DNA from: Methanobacteriota archaeon
GTDB lineage: Archaea > Thermoplasmatota > Thermoplasmata > RBG-16-68-12
Length of the DNA: 12,852 bases
Direction: 5' to 3'
Assembly (NCBI GenBank): GCA_005878995.1
Contig: VBME01000022.1
Location: 1-12,852 of the forward strand
Part shown: positions 1 through 6,902 of the stretch, piece by piece
How the letters are laid out: each line of letters opens with the position of its first letter
Position numbering within the stretch: the first letter of the stretch is position 1
Made by a program: the position numbers and the translations under genes
The notes under the pieces: model-generated
The model's database searches: none
Seen by the model: only the letters and a program-made list of their open reading frames with translations
What the model was told of the DNA's origin: nothing

Positions 1-105
1 GCGGGCCATCTTCAACACGCGGCCGTACCGGCCTTTCCCGAGGCGCTTCGCCCGCTCCTCGATCCGACGCTGTACGTCCCAGCTCTTGTCCACGATGTCA
101 GCCAT
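1..105 (-). CDS. secE: Preprotein translocase subunit SecE/Sec61-gamma (N-terminal part, runs off the window)
   Basis: Only the first 35 codons are present; the gene continues beyond base 1. The visible peptide starts MADIVDKSWDVQRRIEER and ends GKGRYGRVLKMAR. This is the amphipathic cytoplasmic helix and the Gly-Lys-x-Tyr-x-Arg-hydrophobic-x-x-Met-Ala-Arg segment that precede the single membrane helix of archaeal SecE. The family subunit clamps SecY in the protein-conducting channel of the cytoplasmic membrane. The ATG at 105 lies 5 bases after the ftsZ-A stop, and a GGTGAGG sequence overlapping that stop can serve as ribosome-binding site, so the two are almost certainly co-transcribed. The ftsZ-secE-nusG order is common in euryarchaea and supports the call. 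The membrane helix itself is outside the window, so identity rests on the N-terminal motif plus context. Confidence 0.8.
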   Translation of the reverse strand, partial: MADIVDKSWDVQRRIEERAKRLGKGRYGRVLKMAR

Positions 106-110
106 GGACC

Positions 111-1217
111 TCACCGCACGATGTCGACGCCCGGATGGGGCCGGACGTGCTCGCCAGGCCCCAGGATCTGCTTCGATCGGACGCCGGTCAGGATCAGCAT
201 GACCCGCAGCTTGTGTTCGAGGCTCGGGTCGACCGCGGCCCCCCAGATGATTCGGGCGTTCGGGGCGATCCGCCCCTGGACGATCTCCGCGACGCGCTCG
301 GCCTCGGAAACGCTCATGTCGTTCCCGCCCGTCACGTTCACGAGGGCACCGGTCGCGCCGGTGATGTCGACGTCGATCAGGGGGGAGTTGATCGCCTCTT
401 CGATCGCCTCCTCCGCGCGGGTGTCCCGGTCCGATTCCCCCAGACCGATCATCGCGACCCCGCCGCCCTTCATGATCGTCTTGATGTCGTTGAAATCGAG
501 GTTGACCAGTCCGGGCTTCGTGATGACCTCCGTGATCCCTTTGATCGCGCGCATCAGCACATCGTCCGCGACCTTGAACGCCGCATTCAACGCAAGACGC
601 GGCACGAGTTCAAGGAGTTTGTCATTCGGGATCACGACGACCGTGTCCGCGAAGCTCCGAAGCTTCTCGAGGCCGTACTCCGCGTTTTCCGCGCGGATCG
701 CGCCTTCCGCCCGGAACGGGAAGGTGCAAATCGCAATCGTGAGGGCGCCCGCCTCCTTCGAGAGTTGCGCGAGGACCGGGGCGCCGCCGGTGCCGGTTCC
801 GCCGCCGAGGCCGCACGTGATGAAGACCATGTCCGCCCCTTGGACGACCGACCGCAGCTCGTCGGCGGCCTCGCGCGCCGACTCTTCACCGACCTGCGGC
901 AGGGCGCCCGCGCCGAGGCCCCGTGTCACCCGCCGGCCGAGGAGCAGCTTGTGCGGCGACCGGACGATTAAGAGGTGCTGCGCGTCCGTGTTCGCCGCGA
1001 ACAACTCCGCGCCGACGATCCCGGATTCCACGAGGCGGTCAATCGTGTTGCAGCCGCCGCCACCGATTCCGACGATCTTGATGTTCGTCCGAAGGCTCGC
1101 GAGGATGCGTTCGAGTTCCGCGTCCTCCGCGCCGATCCCCGCGGTCTGCGTGGGCGACTCAAGGACCCGGGGTTCGACGCCCGACCGGGAGACAACTTCC
1201 CTGACAATGGAATCCAT
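111..1217 (-). CDS. ftsZ: Cell division GTPase FtsZ, archaeal FtsZ1 type (paralogue A)
   Basis: A 368-residue tubulin-family GTPase that would polymerise into the division ring at mid-cell. Visible motifs are the N-terminal GGGGCNT loop (residues 52-58), the tubulin signature GGGTGTG followed by GAPV (138-148), IPNDKLLELVP (196-206) and the T7 synergy loop NLDFND with catalytic Asp241 and Asp244. The MDSIVRE start, TNIKIVG, and GLGAGALPQVGEE resemble the haloarchaeal FtsZ1 family rather than FtsZ2. The start at 1217 is preferred over the upstream ATG at 1256 because GGAGG lies seven bases before it and the N-terminus aligns with family members. It lies 132 bases after paralogue B and 5 bases before secE. 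The tail ends in GVDIVR, very like the end of paralogue B. Function is confident; which paralogue is the principal ring protein is unknown. Confidence 0.95.
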   Translation of the reverse strand: MDSIVREVVSRSGVEPRVLESPTQTAGIGAEDAELERILASLRTNIKIVGIGGGGCNTIDRLVESGIVGAELFAANTDAQHLLIVRSPHKLLLGRRVTRGLGAGALPQVGEESAREAADELRSVVQGADMVFITCGLGGGTGTGGAPVLAQLSKEAGALTIAICTFPFRAEGAIRAENAEYGLEKLRSFADTVVVIPNDKLLELVPRLALNAAFKVADDVLMRAIKGITEVITKPGLVNLDFNDIKTIMKGGGVAMIGLGESDRDTRAEEAIEEAINSPLIDVDITGATGALVNVTGGNDMSVSEAERVAEIVQGRIAPNARIIWGAAVDPSLEHKLRVMLILTGVRSKQILGPGEHVRPHPGVDIVR

Positions 1218-1349
1218 CGTTCGGCCTCCGGCTGCCCGAGGAAGCCAATGAAGCAACCGCGACGGCAGCGTAAAGGAGGAGCGTTAATAAAACTTTCCGG
1301 GTTGGCGCCATTCGCCCTGCCCTCCGTCGTTGCTGCGACGGACCGGCGC
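1218..1349 (-). promoter_or_regulatory. Spacer between the two ftsZ genes with a probable internal promoter
   Basis: On the minus strand the segment at about 1283-1293 reads GTTTTATTAAC, the most AT-rich stretch in the spacer and a fair archaeal TATA box. Transcription would begin near 1260, leaving a leader of about 40 bases that contains GGAGG ahead of the 1217 start. This suggests that ftsZ-A and secE can be expressed separately from ftsZ-B, although read-through is not excluded. No strong terminator hairpin with a T tract is visible after the ftsZ-B stop. Confidence 0.5.
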
Positions 1350-2444
1350 TCAGCGAATCACGTCGACGCCGACGCGCGCCCGCTCCTCCGACGGATCGCG
1401 GCGCCCGACAATCTGCTTCGACTTCACGCCGGTCGCCACGAGCATGACGCGCAACGTGTGCTCGAGCGAGGGATCCACGGTCGCGCCCCAAATGATCCGC
1501 GCGGTCGGCGAGACCTTCGACTGCACGACCTCCGCGACCCGCTCCGCTTCGGAGATCGTCATGTCATTGCCGCCGGTCACGTTGATCAGGACCCCATGGG
1601 CCGTCGAGACGTCGACCTCCAGCAGGGGTGAGTTGATCGCCTCTTCGATCGCCTCGACCGCTCGGTTGTCGCCGACGGCTTGGCTCTCGCCCAGGCCGAT
1701 CATCGCGACCCCGCCGCCTTTCATGATCGTCTTCACGTCGTTGAAATCGAGGTTGACCAAGCCCGGCTTCGTGATGATTTCGGTCAGCCCTTTGATCGAA
1801 CGCATGAGGACCTCGTCCGCGAATTTGAACGCGAGGTTCAGAGACTGCCTCGGCACGAGGTCGAGCAGTTTGTCGTTCGGGATCGTGATGACCGTGTCGG
1901 CTGCGTCGCGCAGGCGCTCCAGTCCCCACTCCGCGCTCTCCATCCGCAGTTTTCCTTCGCCGCGGAACGGCAGCGTGACGACGGCGATCGTGAGGGCCCC
2001 CATCTCCTTCGCGAGCCGCGCGACATAGCCGCAGCTGCCCGTGCCGGTGCCGCCGCCGAGGCCGCACGTCACGAACACGATGTCGGCACCTTGGACGATG
2101 GCCCGCAGCTCCTCTTCGGCCTCGCGAGCGGCCTCCTCGCCGATCTGCGGCAAGGCGCCCGCGCCAAGCCCTTTTGTGATTCGTCGACCGAGCAGGACCT
2201 TCTTCGGCGAAGCGATGTGCAGGAGGTGCTGCGCGTCCGTGTTGCACGCGTAGAGCTCTGCGCCGACGATCCCTTCGTTGTACACGCGGCCGATTGTGTT
2301 GCAGCCGCCACCGCCGAGGCCGATGATCTTGATGTTCGTCCGCATCTTGCTGAGCATCTCTTCGAGCTCAGCATCGACCCGGCTGTCCTCGAACGCTGGG
2401 GCACTCCCTTCCCGGGCGAGCACGTCCTCTAGCATCGAATTCAT
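1350..2444 (-). CDS. ftsZ: Cell division GTPase FtsZ, archaeal FtsZ1 type (paralogue B)
   Basis: A second full-length FtsZ of 364 residues, clearly paralogous to the downstream copy over almost its whole length. It keeps GGGGCNT (44-50), GLGAGALPQIGEE (92-104), GGGTGTG (130-136), the T7 loop NLDFND with Asp233 and Asp236, and GLGES. The unusual feature is SCGYV directly after the tubulin signature, where paralogue A has GAPV and most FtsZs have a small residue, Ala, Pro, Val. The open frame reaches back to 2549, but the TATA box at about 2508-2518 lies inside that extension, so the start at 2444 (MNSMLEDVLAREG, matching the usual N-terminus) is chosen; the Met at 2435 is an alternative. Its tail, GVDVIR, mirrors paralogue A. 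It probably supports division together with paralogue A, either as a copolymer or as a specialised partner; that division of labour is inference. Confidence 0.94.
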   Translation of the reverse strand: MNSMLEDVLAREGSAPAFEDSRVDAELEEMLSKMRTNIKIIGLGGGGCNTIGRVYNEGIVGAELYACNTDAQHLLHIASPKKVLLGRRITKGLGAGALPQIGEEAAREAEEELRAIVQGADIVFVTCGLGGGTGTGSCGYVARLAKEMGALTIAVVTLPFRGEGKLRMESAEWGLERLRDAADTVITIPNDKLLDLVPRQSLNLAFKFADEVLMRSIKGLTEIITKPGLVNLDFNDVKTIMKGGGVAMIGLGESQAVGDNRAVEAIEEAINSPLLEVDVSTAHGVLINVTGGNDMTISEAERVAEVVQSKVSPTARIIWGATVDPSLEHTLRVMLVATGVKSKQIVGRRDPSEERARVGVDVIR

Positions 2445-2507
2445 TGCGCCACCGGCAGAACCTGCGAGGTCATCCCATCCCGCAAGATGGGCTCGTATCC
2501 GGCGGAC

Positions 2508-2518
2508 GCTATTTAAGC
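2508..2518 (-). promoter_or_regulatory. TATA-like box for ftsZ paralogue B
   Basis: The minus strand reads CGCTTAAATAGC here, a good match to the archaeal TATA consensus. A start site about 25 bases downstream, near 2485, gives a leader of roughly 40 bases before the ATG at 2444. Its position rules against the longest possible reading of the ftsZ-B frame. About 29 bases upstream is an 18-base element that recurs before the membrane-protein promoter near 10393. Confidence 0.6.
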
Positions 2519-2535
2519 GTTGTCCGACGAACGTC

Positions 2536-2553
2536 CGCCGTGTTGACAAACGA
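2536..2553. repeat. 18-base promoter-associated element, copy 1
   Basis: CGCCGTGTTGACAAACGA sits about 29 bases upstream of the ftsZ-B TATA box. It differs by one base from the copy at 10387-10404. TTGACA inside it resembles a bacterial -35 box, but no -10 partner follows, and the flanking genes use archaeal-style promoters. Confidence 0.5.
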
Positions 2554-2579
2554 CGGAATGGCGCGCGGTTTTCCGCGGC

Positions 2580-3872
2580 TTATCCGGAGAGCGTGGACGC
2601 CGACGCTTTGCGTACCGCCGCGACGGACGATGCGGGCGCCGCGACCATGACGACCCAGTCGACGACCTGCCGGACTTGGAGCGCGCGGCCGAGCGGGCTG
2701 ACCTTCGAGAAGGGCTTCACCTCTCCGTCGTCGAGGATCGGGACCTCAGTCTTCGCGATCCGCGGTTCGCTCAGGAGGAGTTCGGGCAGCGGGACGTCGA
2801 TGATGACTTGGCCCGGTTCGAGACCGGCCCGCCGCGCGATGCGATCCTCTACACGACGTCGCTCTTCCGGATCCTTGAACGACGCGAGGACGGAGCGGGT
2901 TGCGTCGGTGAGTTCGTCGCGGTCCGACGCGAGGACGCGCTTGTACAGCTTGCGGTACTTGAGCCGCAACGCAATCTCTCGCTGGAACGGGCCTTGGTGC
3001 ACGAGCCAATTGAGGAGTTCGTGGTCCACCATCTTCTGAATCTCGCCGATCCGCGCCTCGGACCGCTCGACGGCCCGAGAAAGCATTTCCTCCGCGATCC
3101 GGACGGTCTTGTGGAAGTAGACGGAGGAATACATCAGCCCGCGGGCCACGAGCATCCCCTCGAGGGCCGGCAGCCCCTTCCGATCGAGGGCGAGTTCCCC
3201 CCGGTACGTCCGCAGGGTCTGGAGGAGCCGCGAGAAATCGATCGTGCCGTGAGCCGCGCCCGTGTAGTGCGCGTCCCGCATCAGGTAGTCGATCTGGTCC
3301 GCGTCCATCGGGCTGTGGATGATCTGCGCGAGATAACGCCTCGATTCCTTCCGGGTTCCTGGGACGAGCAGGCTCGCACCCCGCTCCGAAGGCCCGCGGA
3401 TGAGGGCGGCGACCGCCGACGGATCCACGCCGTGCTTCTCGAGGACCTGATGGATTCGCAGGACGTCGGGGAAGGCTCTCCGATCGTCCGGCGAGACGTT
3501 GTCGTCGTCGCCCGTGATGATCCGTTGCGTGAGGTGCATGTGGTCCACCGCGAGTTCGCGGCTCAGGACGTGTTCCAGGGTGTGGGAGAACGGCCCGTGA
3601 CCGACGTCGTGCAGAAGCCCGGCGGCCTGCACGAGCTTCCTCTCGTCGGCGGACAGCTCGAGCGAGCGCGCCATCTCCCCCGCGACGTGGCCGACCCCGA
3701 GGCAGTGCTCGACCCGCGAGTGGTTCGCGCCAGGGAAGACGAGGTACGTCAGGCCGAGCTGGCGAATCGAGTTGAGACGCTGGAGTTCGAGCGTCTCGAG
3801 GAGCTCGAGGGTCAGCGGCTCCAATCGGATCGTCCCGTGGACCGTGTCCGTGATCGTCTTGAGATCCGCCAT
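2580..3872 (-). CDS. HD-domain phosphohydrolase, COG1078/YwfO-SAMHD1-like
   Basis: A 430-residue soluble metal-dependent phosphohydrolase. The HD-domain metal ligands can be followed: His51 in NHSRVEH, His88-Asp89 in LLHDVGHGPFSHTLE, and Asp192 in the MDADQIDYLMRD segment, which matches the SAMHD1 Asp-x-Asp-x-x-Asp-Tyr motif. The C-terminal third (about 310-420), including EVPILDDGEVKPFSKVSPL, matches the conserved tail domain of COG1078 proteins rather than bacterial Dgt. Family members hydrolyse dNTPs or other nucleoside phosphates, but the substrate here cannot be told from sequence. The ATG at 3872 lies about 27 bases from a TATATAT box, so the mRNA is probably leaderless. The gene is separated from ftsZ-B by 135 bases holding the ftsZ-B promoter, so it is likely a separate transcription unit. 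A role linked to division or dNTP control is only suggested by proximity. Confidence 0.88.
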   Translation of the reverse strand: MADLKTITDTVHGTIRLEPLTLELLETLELQRLNSIRQLGLTYLVFPGANHSRVEHCLGVGHVAGEMARSLELSADERKLVQAAGLLHDVGHGPFSHTLEHVLSRELAVDHMHLTQRIITGDDDNVSPDDRRAFPDVLRIHQVLEKHGVDPSAVAALIRGPSERGASLLVPGTRKESRRYLAQIIHSPMDADQIDYLMRDAHYTGAAHGTIDFSRLLQTLRTYRGELALDRKGLPALEGMLVARGLMYSSVYFHKTVRIAEEMLSRAVERSEARIGEIQKMVDHELLNWLVHQGPFQREIALRLKYRKLYKRVLASDRDELTDATRSVLASFKDPEERRRVEDRIARRAGLEPGQVIIDVPLPELLLSEPRIAKTEVPILDDGEVKPFSKVSPLGRALQVRQVVDWVVMVAAPASSVAAVRKASASTLSG

Positions 3873-3894
3873 CCGACGTGCCAGCCCTTCCGCC

Positions 3895-3905
3895 GGATAT
3901 ATAGG
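3895..3905 (-). promoter_or_regulatory. TATA box of the HD phosphohydrolase gene
   Basis: The minus strand reads CCTATATATCC, preceded by GCAAAGAA, which could act as a B-recognition element. The centre near 3900 is about 27 bases before the ATG at 3872, so transcription is expected to start at or next to the start codon, giving a leaderless mRNA. The remaining spacer up to 3986 shows no gene. Confidence 0.7.
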
Positions 3906-3986
3906 TTCTTTGCGATGGTTTGAAGCAAGCCCCGTTGATGCGAACCGGGCGGAGCCGCGGCGGCGTACCGACCTTCGCGGATGCGC

Positions 3987-6560
3987 CTAGGCCTTCCACA
4001 TCGGGTAGTAGTCGAGGCCCAACAGCATCGGATTGAAGTAGTAGCCGCGGACCCACGCGCGCTCGACGTGGAAGCTCGTCGCTTGGAACACCCAGAGGTA
4101 CGGCACGTCGTCGAGGACCGCGCGCGCGAACAAGTCCGCGTACTCCTCGACCCGTCTCGTGTCGTTCAACTGACCCGCGGCCGCGTCGATGAGCCCGTCC
4201 AGCGTCGCGTTGCGGTATCCGATCCACGTCGGGTACGGACTTCCGGTCCGGAGGAACGGGACGACGGAATCCGATGGGTCCGCGAAGCGCGGCGTCCACA
4301 CCAGGAGGGCCACCGGGAGGCCGCCGGCCCGCAACGCCGAGTCATATTTCAGGGGGTCGAGGGCCTGAACCTGGACGACGATCGCCCCGGGCGACCCCTT
4401 CAAGGAATGGAGCGCTTCGAGGCCTCCGGCGAGCAACGACACGCCGGCCTGCTCGTACGCGTTCCCGCTGCGGTAGTACAGGGTGAGGTTGAACCCGGCG
4501 GTCCAGTACGTCGTGTTCTGCAGCTCGGCAGCGGCCTGCGTCAGGTCGAACGGAACCAGAGGGATGCTCGCGTTGTATCCGAAGAGTCCCTGCGGAATCG
4601 GACCACGAGGCTGGATCCCGTTGTCGTGGGTCACGTTCTGGATGAACCCGCTGTAGTCGAAGCTGTAGGCGAAGGCCCGGCGGATGTGCGTGTCATTGAA
4701 GAACATGGCGGGGATCGAAATCGGATCCGGGACGGCGGTCGCATTCAGCCTCTGGTTGAATCCAAGGAAGGCCATGGCGAACGCCGGCCGGTCCTTCACA
4801 ATGCGCAAGGACGGCGACTTAGGCGTGCCGTCCGGGTTCATGACGTCCCACTGGTGGTCCCGATCGATCGCGGCCGAGTCCGCGTCCCCGGCGAGGAGCA
4901 TGAACTCGCGGGCCAATACGTCGCGGGTGGGGAGAATGTCCACCTCGCGGAGCTTCGCGCGGCCTTGCCAGTACGAATCGAAGCGGGTGAGATTCAGGAC
5001 TTGGTTCCGGTACCAAGAGGACAGCATGAACGGGCCACTCCCGCAATCGCCGCCGCTCGGTCCGGGATGGTCCAAGAACGGGTTCCGGGAACCCCAGTGA
5101 ACGCCGCCGTTCGCAGCCAAGCAGACGTCGGAAACGATGGATGCAACCGGGGAGGCAAGGATGGAGAGGAACGCCGCGTCCGGCCGCAGCAGATGGAAAA
5201 CGACCGTGACGTTGTCCGTGCGCTCAACCGTCGAATCGCCCACGGCCCGGGCGACCGAGTCGTTCAGCCCCGTCGTGTCCCACACCGGCTCCGGCGGCAA
5301 CGCGGCGAGGATGTAGGTCGGCACGGCGGAGCGGGTGGGGAACGTCCGGTTCGCCCAGTCTCCGATCGTGCAGTTCTGGATGCCGGCCAGGATGGGACTG
5401 CAATCTGCGCTCGGGTATCCGCTGACTCCGTTCGTCAGGATCTTTGAAAGGATCTCGGACGGGCTGTTCAGCTCGTGAATCGCGATCAGTCGGTGGAATG
5501 TGAACGCAACGGCCTGCGCGGTGACCTTGGTGGTATTGTCGTGAAACGTTACGTTTGAGCGGAGGTGAAATGTGTAGTTGAGCCCGTCCAAAGAGATCCC
5601 GCCGTTCGAGGTCGATGGGATTATCGTCGCGAGTCGGGGCGCGAGCGGCGCGACACTCTCGCTCTCGAGAGGGTACGAAATTAGGGTGTCGTAGACGTTC
5701 TGAAGGACCTCACCGCCGGCCGATTCGTTGTCGACCGCAGGGTCGAGCGAACCGGGCTCGCGGGCCATGGCCGAGGCGAACACCTTCGAGTCCCCGAGTT
5801 GGCCGGCGGCCTCAACGGTGACGACGCGAATCGTGTAGCCGGCGGACCGGTCCACACCGCCCGTGGTGGAGGTGAGGGACACGAAATAGTTCCCGGACGA
5901 CGAGAAGGCGTGCGTTGCCTCCCCGACCTGCGACGGCGGTCCTCTCGTGTTAGCGGACCCGTCCCCCCACGAATAGTTGAATGAGAAGAGAGACGGGTCT
6001 TCGGAGGCGCTCACCATCGTGAGCCGCCCTCCGGCCGACGCGTTCGTGGCGTTGTTCCACGTCCACAGGTAGGCCCAAGACGCGTTTGCGGTGAAGCGAA
6101 CGACGGACCCGGCGGAGGCCGTCGAAATGTTCGCGGCGACGACTGCAAGTCCCCCGACCACGCAACGCACCGGACAGCTCGACGCCGATGGTTGGCCCGG
6201 CGGACGGCCGTCCGCATCACGGGCCAGAACACGGACGAAAATCAGGCGGCCATCGTTCGTCGCAGTTCCGCCCTTCCCGTCCGTCACCGTGAGGAGCGCG
6301 GTGTACCGCCCGGGGACTGTGTACCGATGCTCGGCCGAATCGCCGGAAGAACCCGACCCGTCCCCAAAATTCCAGGTGTACGTCAACGCATCGCCGTCCG
6401 GATCCGTCGCTTGCGCGGTGAAGTTGACGAGCGCAACGGGCGTCGGGCTGGGGGGGCGGAGCTGCAGCACGACGGTCTGGGCGTCCGCGGTGGCCAGTCC
6501 GATCGTTGGCGCGCGGTTCGGTTGTCGCACGGAGAGTGCGACGGCGGTAATCGTCACCAT
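3987..6560 (-). CDS. Family 5 extracellular solute-binding protein with two N-terminal PKD domains
   Basis: From the first ordinary start (ATG 6560) this is 857 residues, but coding sequence appears to extend upstream to about 6668. Reading upstream gives a positively charged stretch (RKRPWGR) and a membrane helix that spans the nominal Met1. After it come PKD domain 1 (about 17-112, WNFGDG at 63-68), PKD domain 2 (about 140-249, SWGDGS near 197-202), and an SBP_bac_5 domain (about 258-857) opening with REPGSLDPAVD and followed by LQNVYDTLISY. Such proteins capture peptides or similar solutes for ABC importers at the outer face of the membrane. There is no lipobox Cys, so it is probably helix-anchored. 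I count 23 N-x-S/T sequons and six Cys, in three close pairs, consistent with a glycosylated, disulfide-stabilised surface protein. No permease or ATPase genes are adjacent. The substrate is unknown; a sensor or scavenging role without transport is possible. Confidence 0.88.
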   Translation of the reverse strand: MVTITAVALSVRQPNRAPTIGLATADAQTVVLQLRPPSPTPVALVNFTAQATDPDGDALTYTWNFGDGSGSSGDSAEHRYTVPGRYTALLTVTDGKGGTATNDGRLIFVRVLARDADGRPPGQPSASSCPVRCVVGGLAVVAANISTASAGSVVRFTANASWAYLWTWNNATNASAGGRLTMVSASEDPSLFSFNYSWGDGSANTRGPPSQVGEATHAFSSSGNYFVSLTSTTGGVDRSAGYTIRVVTVEAAGQLGDSKVFASAMAREPGSLDPAVDNESAGGEVLQNVYDTLISYPLESESVAPLAPRLATIIPSTSNGGISLDGLNYTFHLRSNVTFHDNTTKVTAQAVAFTFHRLIAIHELNSPSEILSKILTNGVSGYPSADCSPILAGIQNCTIGDWANRTFPTRSAVPTYILAALPPEPVWDTTGLNDSVARAVGDSTVERTDNVTVVFHLLRPDAAFLSILASPVASIVSDVCLAANGGVHWGSRNPFLDHPGPSGGDCGSGPFMLSSWYRNQVLNLTRFDSYWQGRAKLREVDILPTRDVLAREFMLLAGDADSAAIDRDHQWDVMNPDGTPKSPSLRIVKDRPAFAMAFLGFNQRLNATAVPDPISIPAMFFNDTHIRRAFAYSFDYSGFIQNVTHDNGIQPRGPIPQGLFGYNASIPLVPFDLTQAAAELQNTTYWTAGFNLTLYYRSGNAYEQAGVSLLAGGLEALHSLKGSPGAIVVQVQALDPLKYDSALRAGGLPVALLVWTPRFADPSDSVVPFLRTGSPYPTWIGYRNATLDGLIDAAAGQLNDTRRVEEYADLFARAVLDDVPYLWVFQATSFHVERAWVRGYYFNPMLLGLDYYPMWKA

Positions 6561-6715
6561 GGCGACGACGAGGACCGCCGTGATCCGGCCCCAAGGCCGT
6601 TTGCGGGGGATCGTTTCCGTCGGGGACGCCTCGGCGGGTCCTTCTTCTTGTTCCCTTTCGGATTCCAGGCAGCTCCCCCCGACGGAAACTTCGACAGAAA
6701 CAAGGAGTCCACACT

Positions 6716-6727
6716 AATAGTTTATCA
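6716..6727 (-). promoter_or_regulatory. TATA-like box for the PKD/solute-binding protein gene
   Basis: The minus strand reads TGATAAACTATTAG at this point, the only AT-rich segment before the gene. A start about 25-28 bases downstream, near 6693-6698, would put the RNA 5' end just ahead of a GGGGGGAG stretch (6673-6680) and a CTG codon (6668), supporting translation that begins well upstream of the ATG at 6560. Confidence 0.5.
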
Positions 6728-6826
6728 GACGGCAGTCGAACCCAGGGAGGAAGAAAGCCGCGTGGACGTACGATGGGGACCGAGCGTTCGCGGTTTACGC
6801 CCGTTCGCGGAGTGGGAACCGCATCA

Positions 6827-6843
6827 CGCGCACTTCGTGCGCG
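6827..6843. repeat. Perfect GC-rich hairpin, 7-base-pair stem with a 3-base loop
   Basis: CGCGCACTTCGTGCGCG folds into a seven-base-pair stem around a TTC loop. It sits in the non-coding interval between the divergent solute-binding protein gene and tRNA-Cys, about 60 bases before the tRNA. There is no T tract on either side, so it is not a typical terminator. It may be an operator or a remnant; function is unknown. Confidence 0.5.
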
Positions 6844-6862
6844 AGGAAGGAACACGCTCCTC

Positions 6863-6877
6863 AAAAGTTTCAATTAC
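6863..6877 (+). promoter_or_regulatory. Probable promoter of tRNA-Cys
   Basis: AAAAGTTTCAATTAC is the only AT-rich stretch in an otherwise GC-rich interval and ends about 26 bases before the first base of the tRNA, the usual distance for an archaeal TATA box. The match to consensus is weak, so position is the main argument. Confidence 0.4.
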
Positions 6878-6902
6878 GCCGCCTCGGTTTGGCAGGACCA
6901 AT

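Larger units (their letters stand above)
6561..6902. other. Stretch without an assigned start: N-terminal extension of the solute-binding protein, then a non-coding interval
   Basis: Bases 6561-6716 stay open on the minus strand in the frame of the PKD/solute-binding gene until a TAG at 6714-6716, and the translation looks like a real cytoplasmic tail and membrane helix. A TATA-like TGATAAACTATTAG lies on the minus strand at about 6716-6727. From about 6728 to 6860 I see no gene; the interval holds a repeated CGTTCGCGG (6785-6793 and 6802-6810) and a perfect hairpin at 6827-6843. The last 40 bases contain an AT-rich segment that suits the tRNA promoter. Confidence 0.6.

Noticed and set aside
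2543..2548. TTGACA as a bacterial -35 promoter element (also at 10394)
   Set aside because: No -10 partner follows at 16-18 bases and the window is archaeal; the base match is better explained as part of the shared 18-base element.
2445..2549. Extending ftsZ-B to the earliest ATG at 2549
   Set aside because: The extension contains the TATA box and adds Arg-rich residues absent from FtsZ families.
3981..5447. A 488-codon open frame on the plus strand opposite the solute-binding protein
   Set aside because: Its composition is dominated by Arg, Val and Glu without family motifs, while the opposite strand encodes a recognisable SBP_bac_5 domain.
6217..6873. Minus-strand frame starting at 6873 as the missing N-terminus of the solute-binding protein
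   Set aside because: It overlaps the likely promoter, is Arg/Pro-rich, and would need a frameshift to join; the in-frame upstream sequence is far more protein-like.
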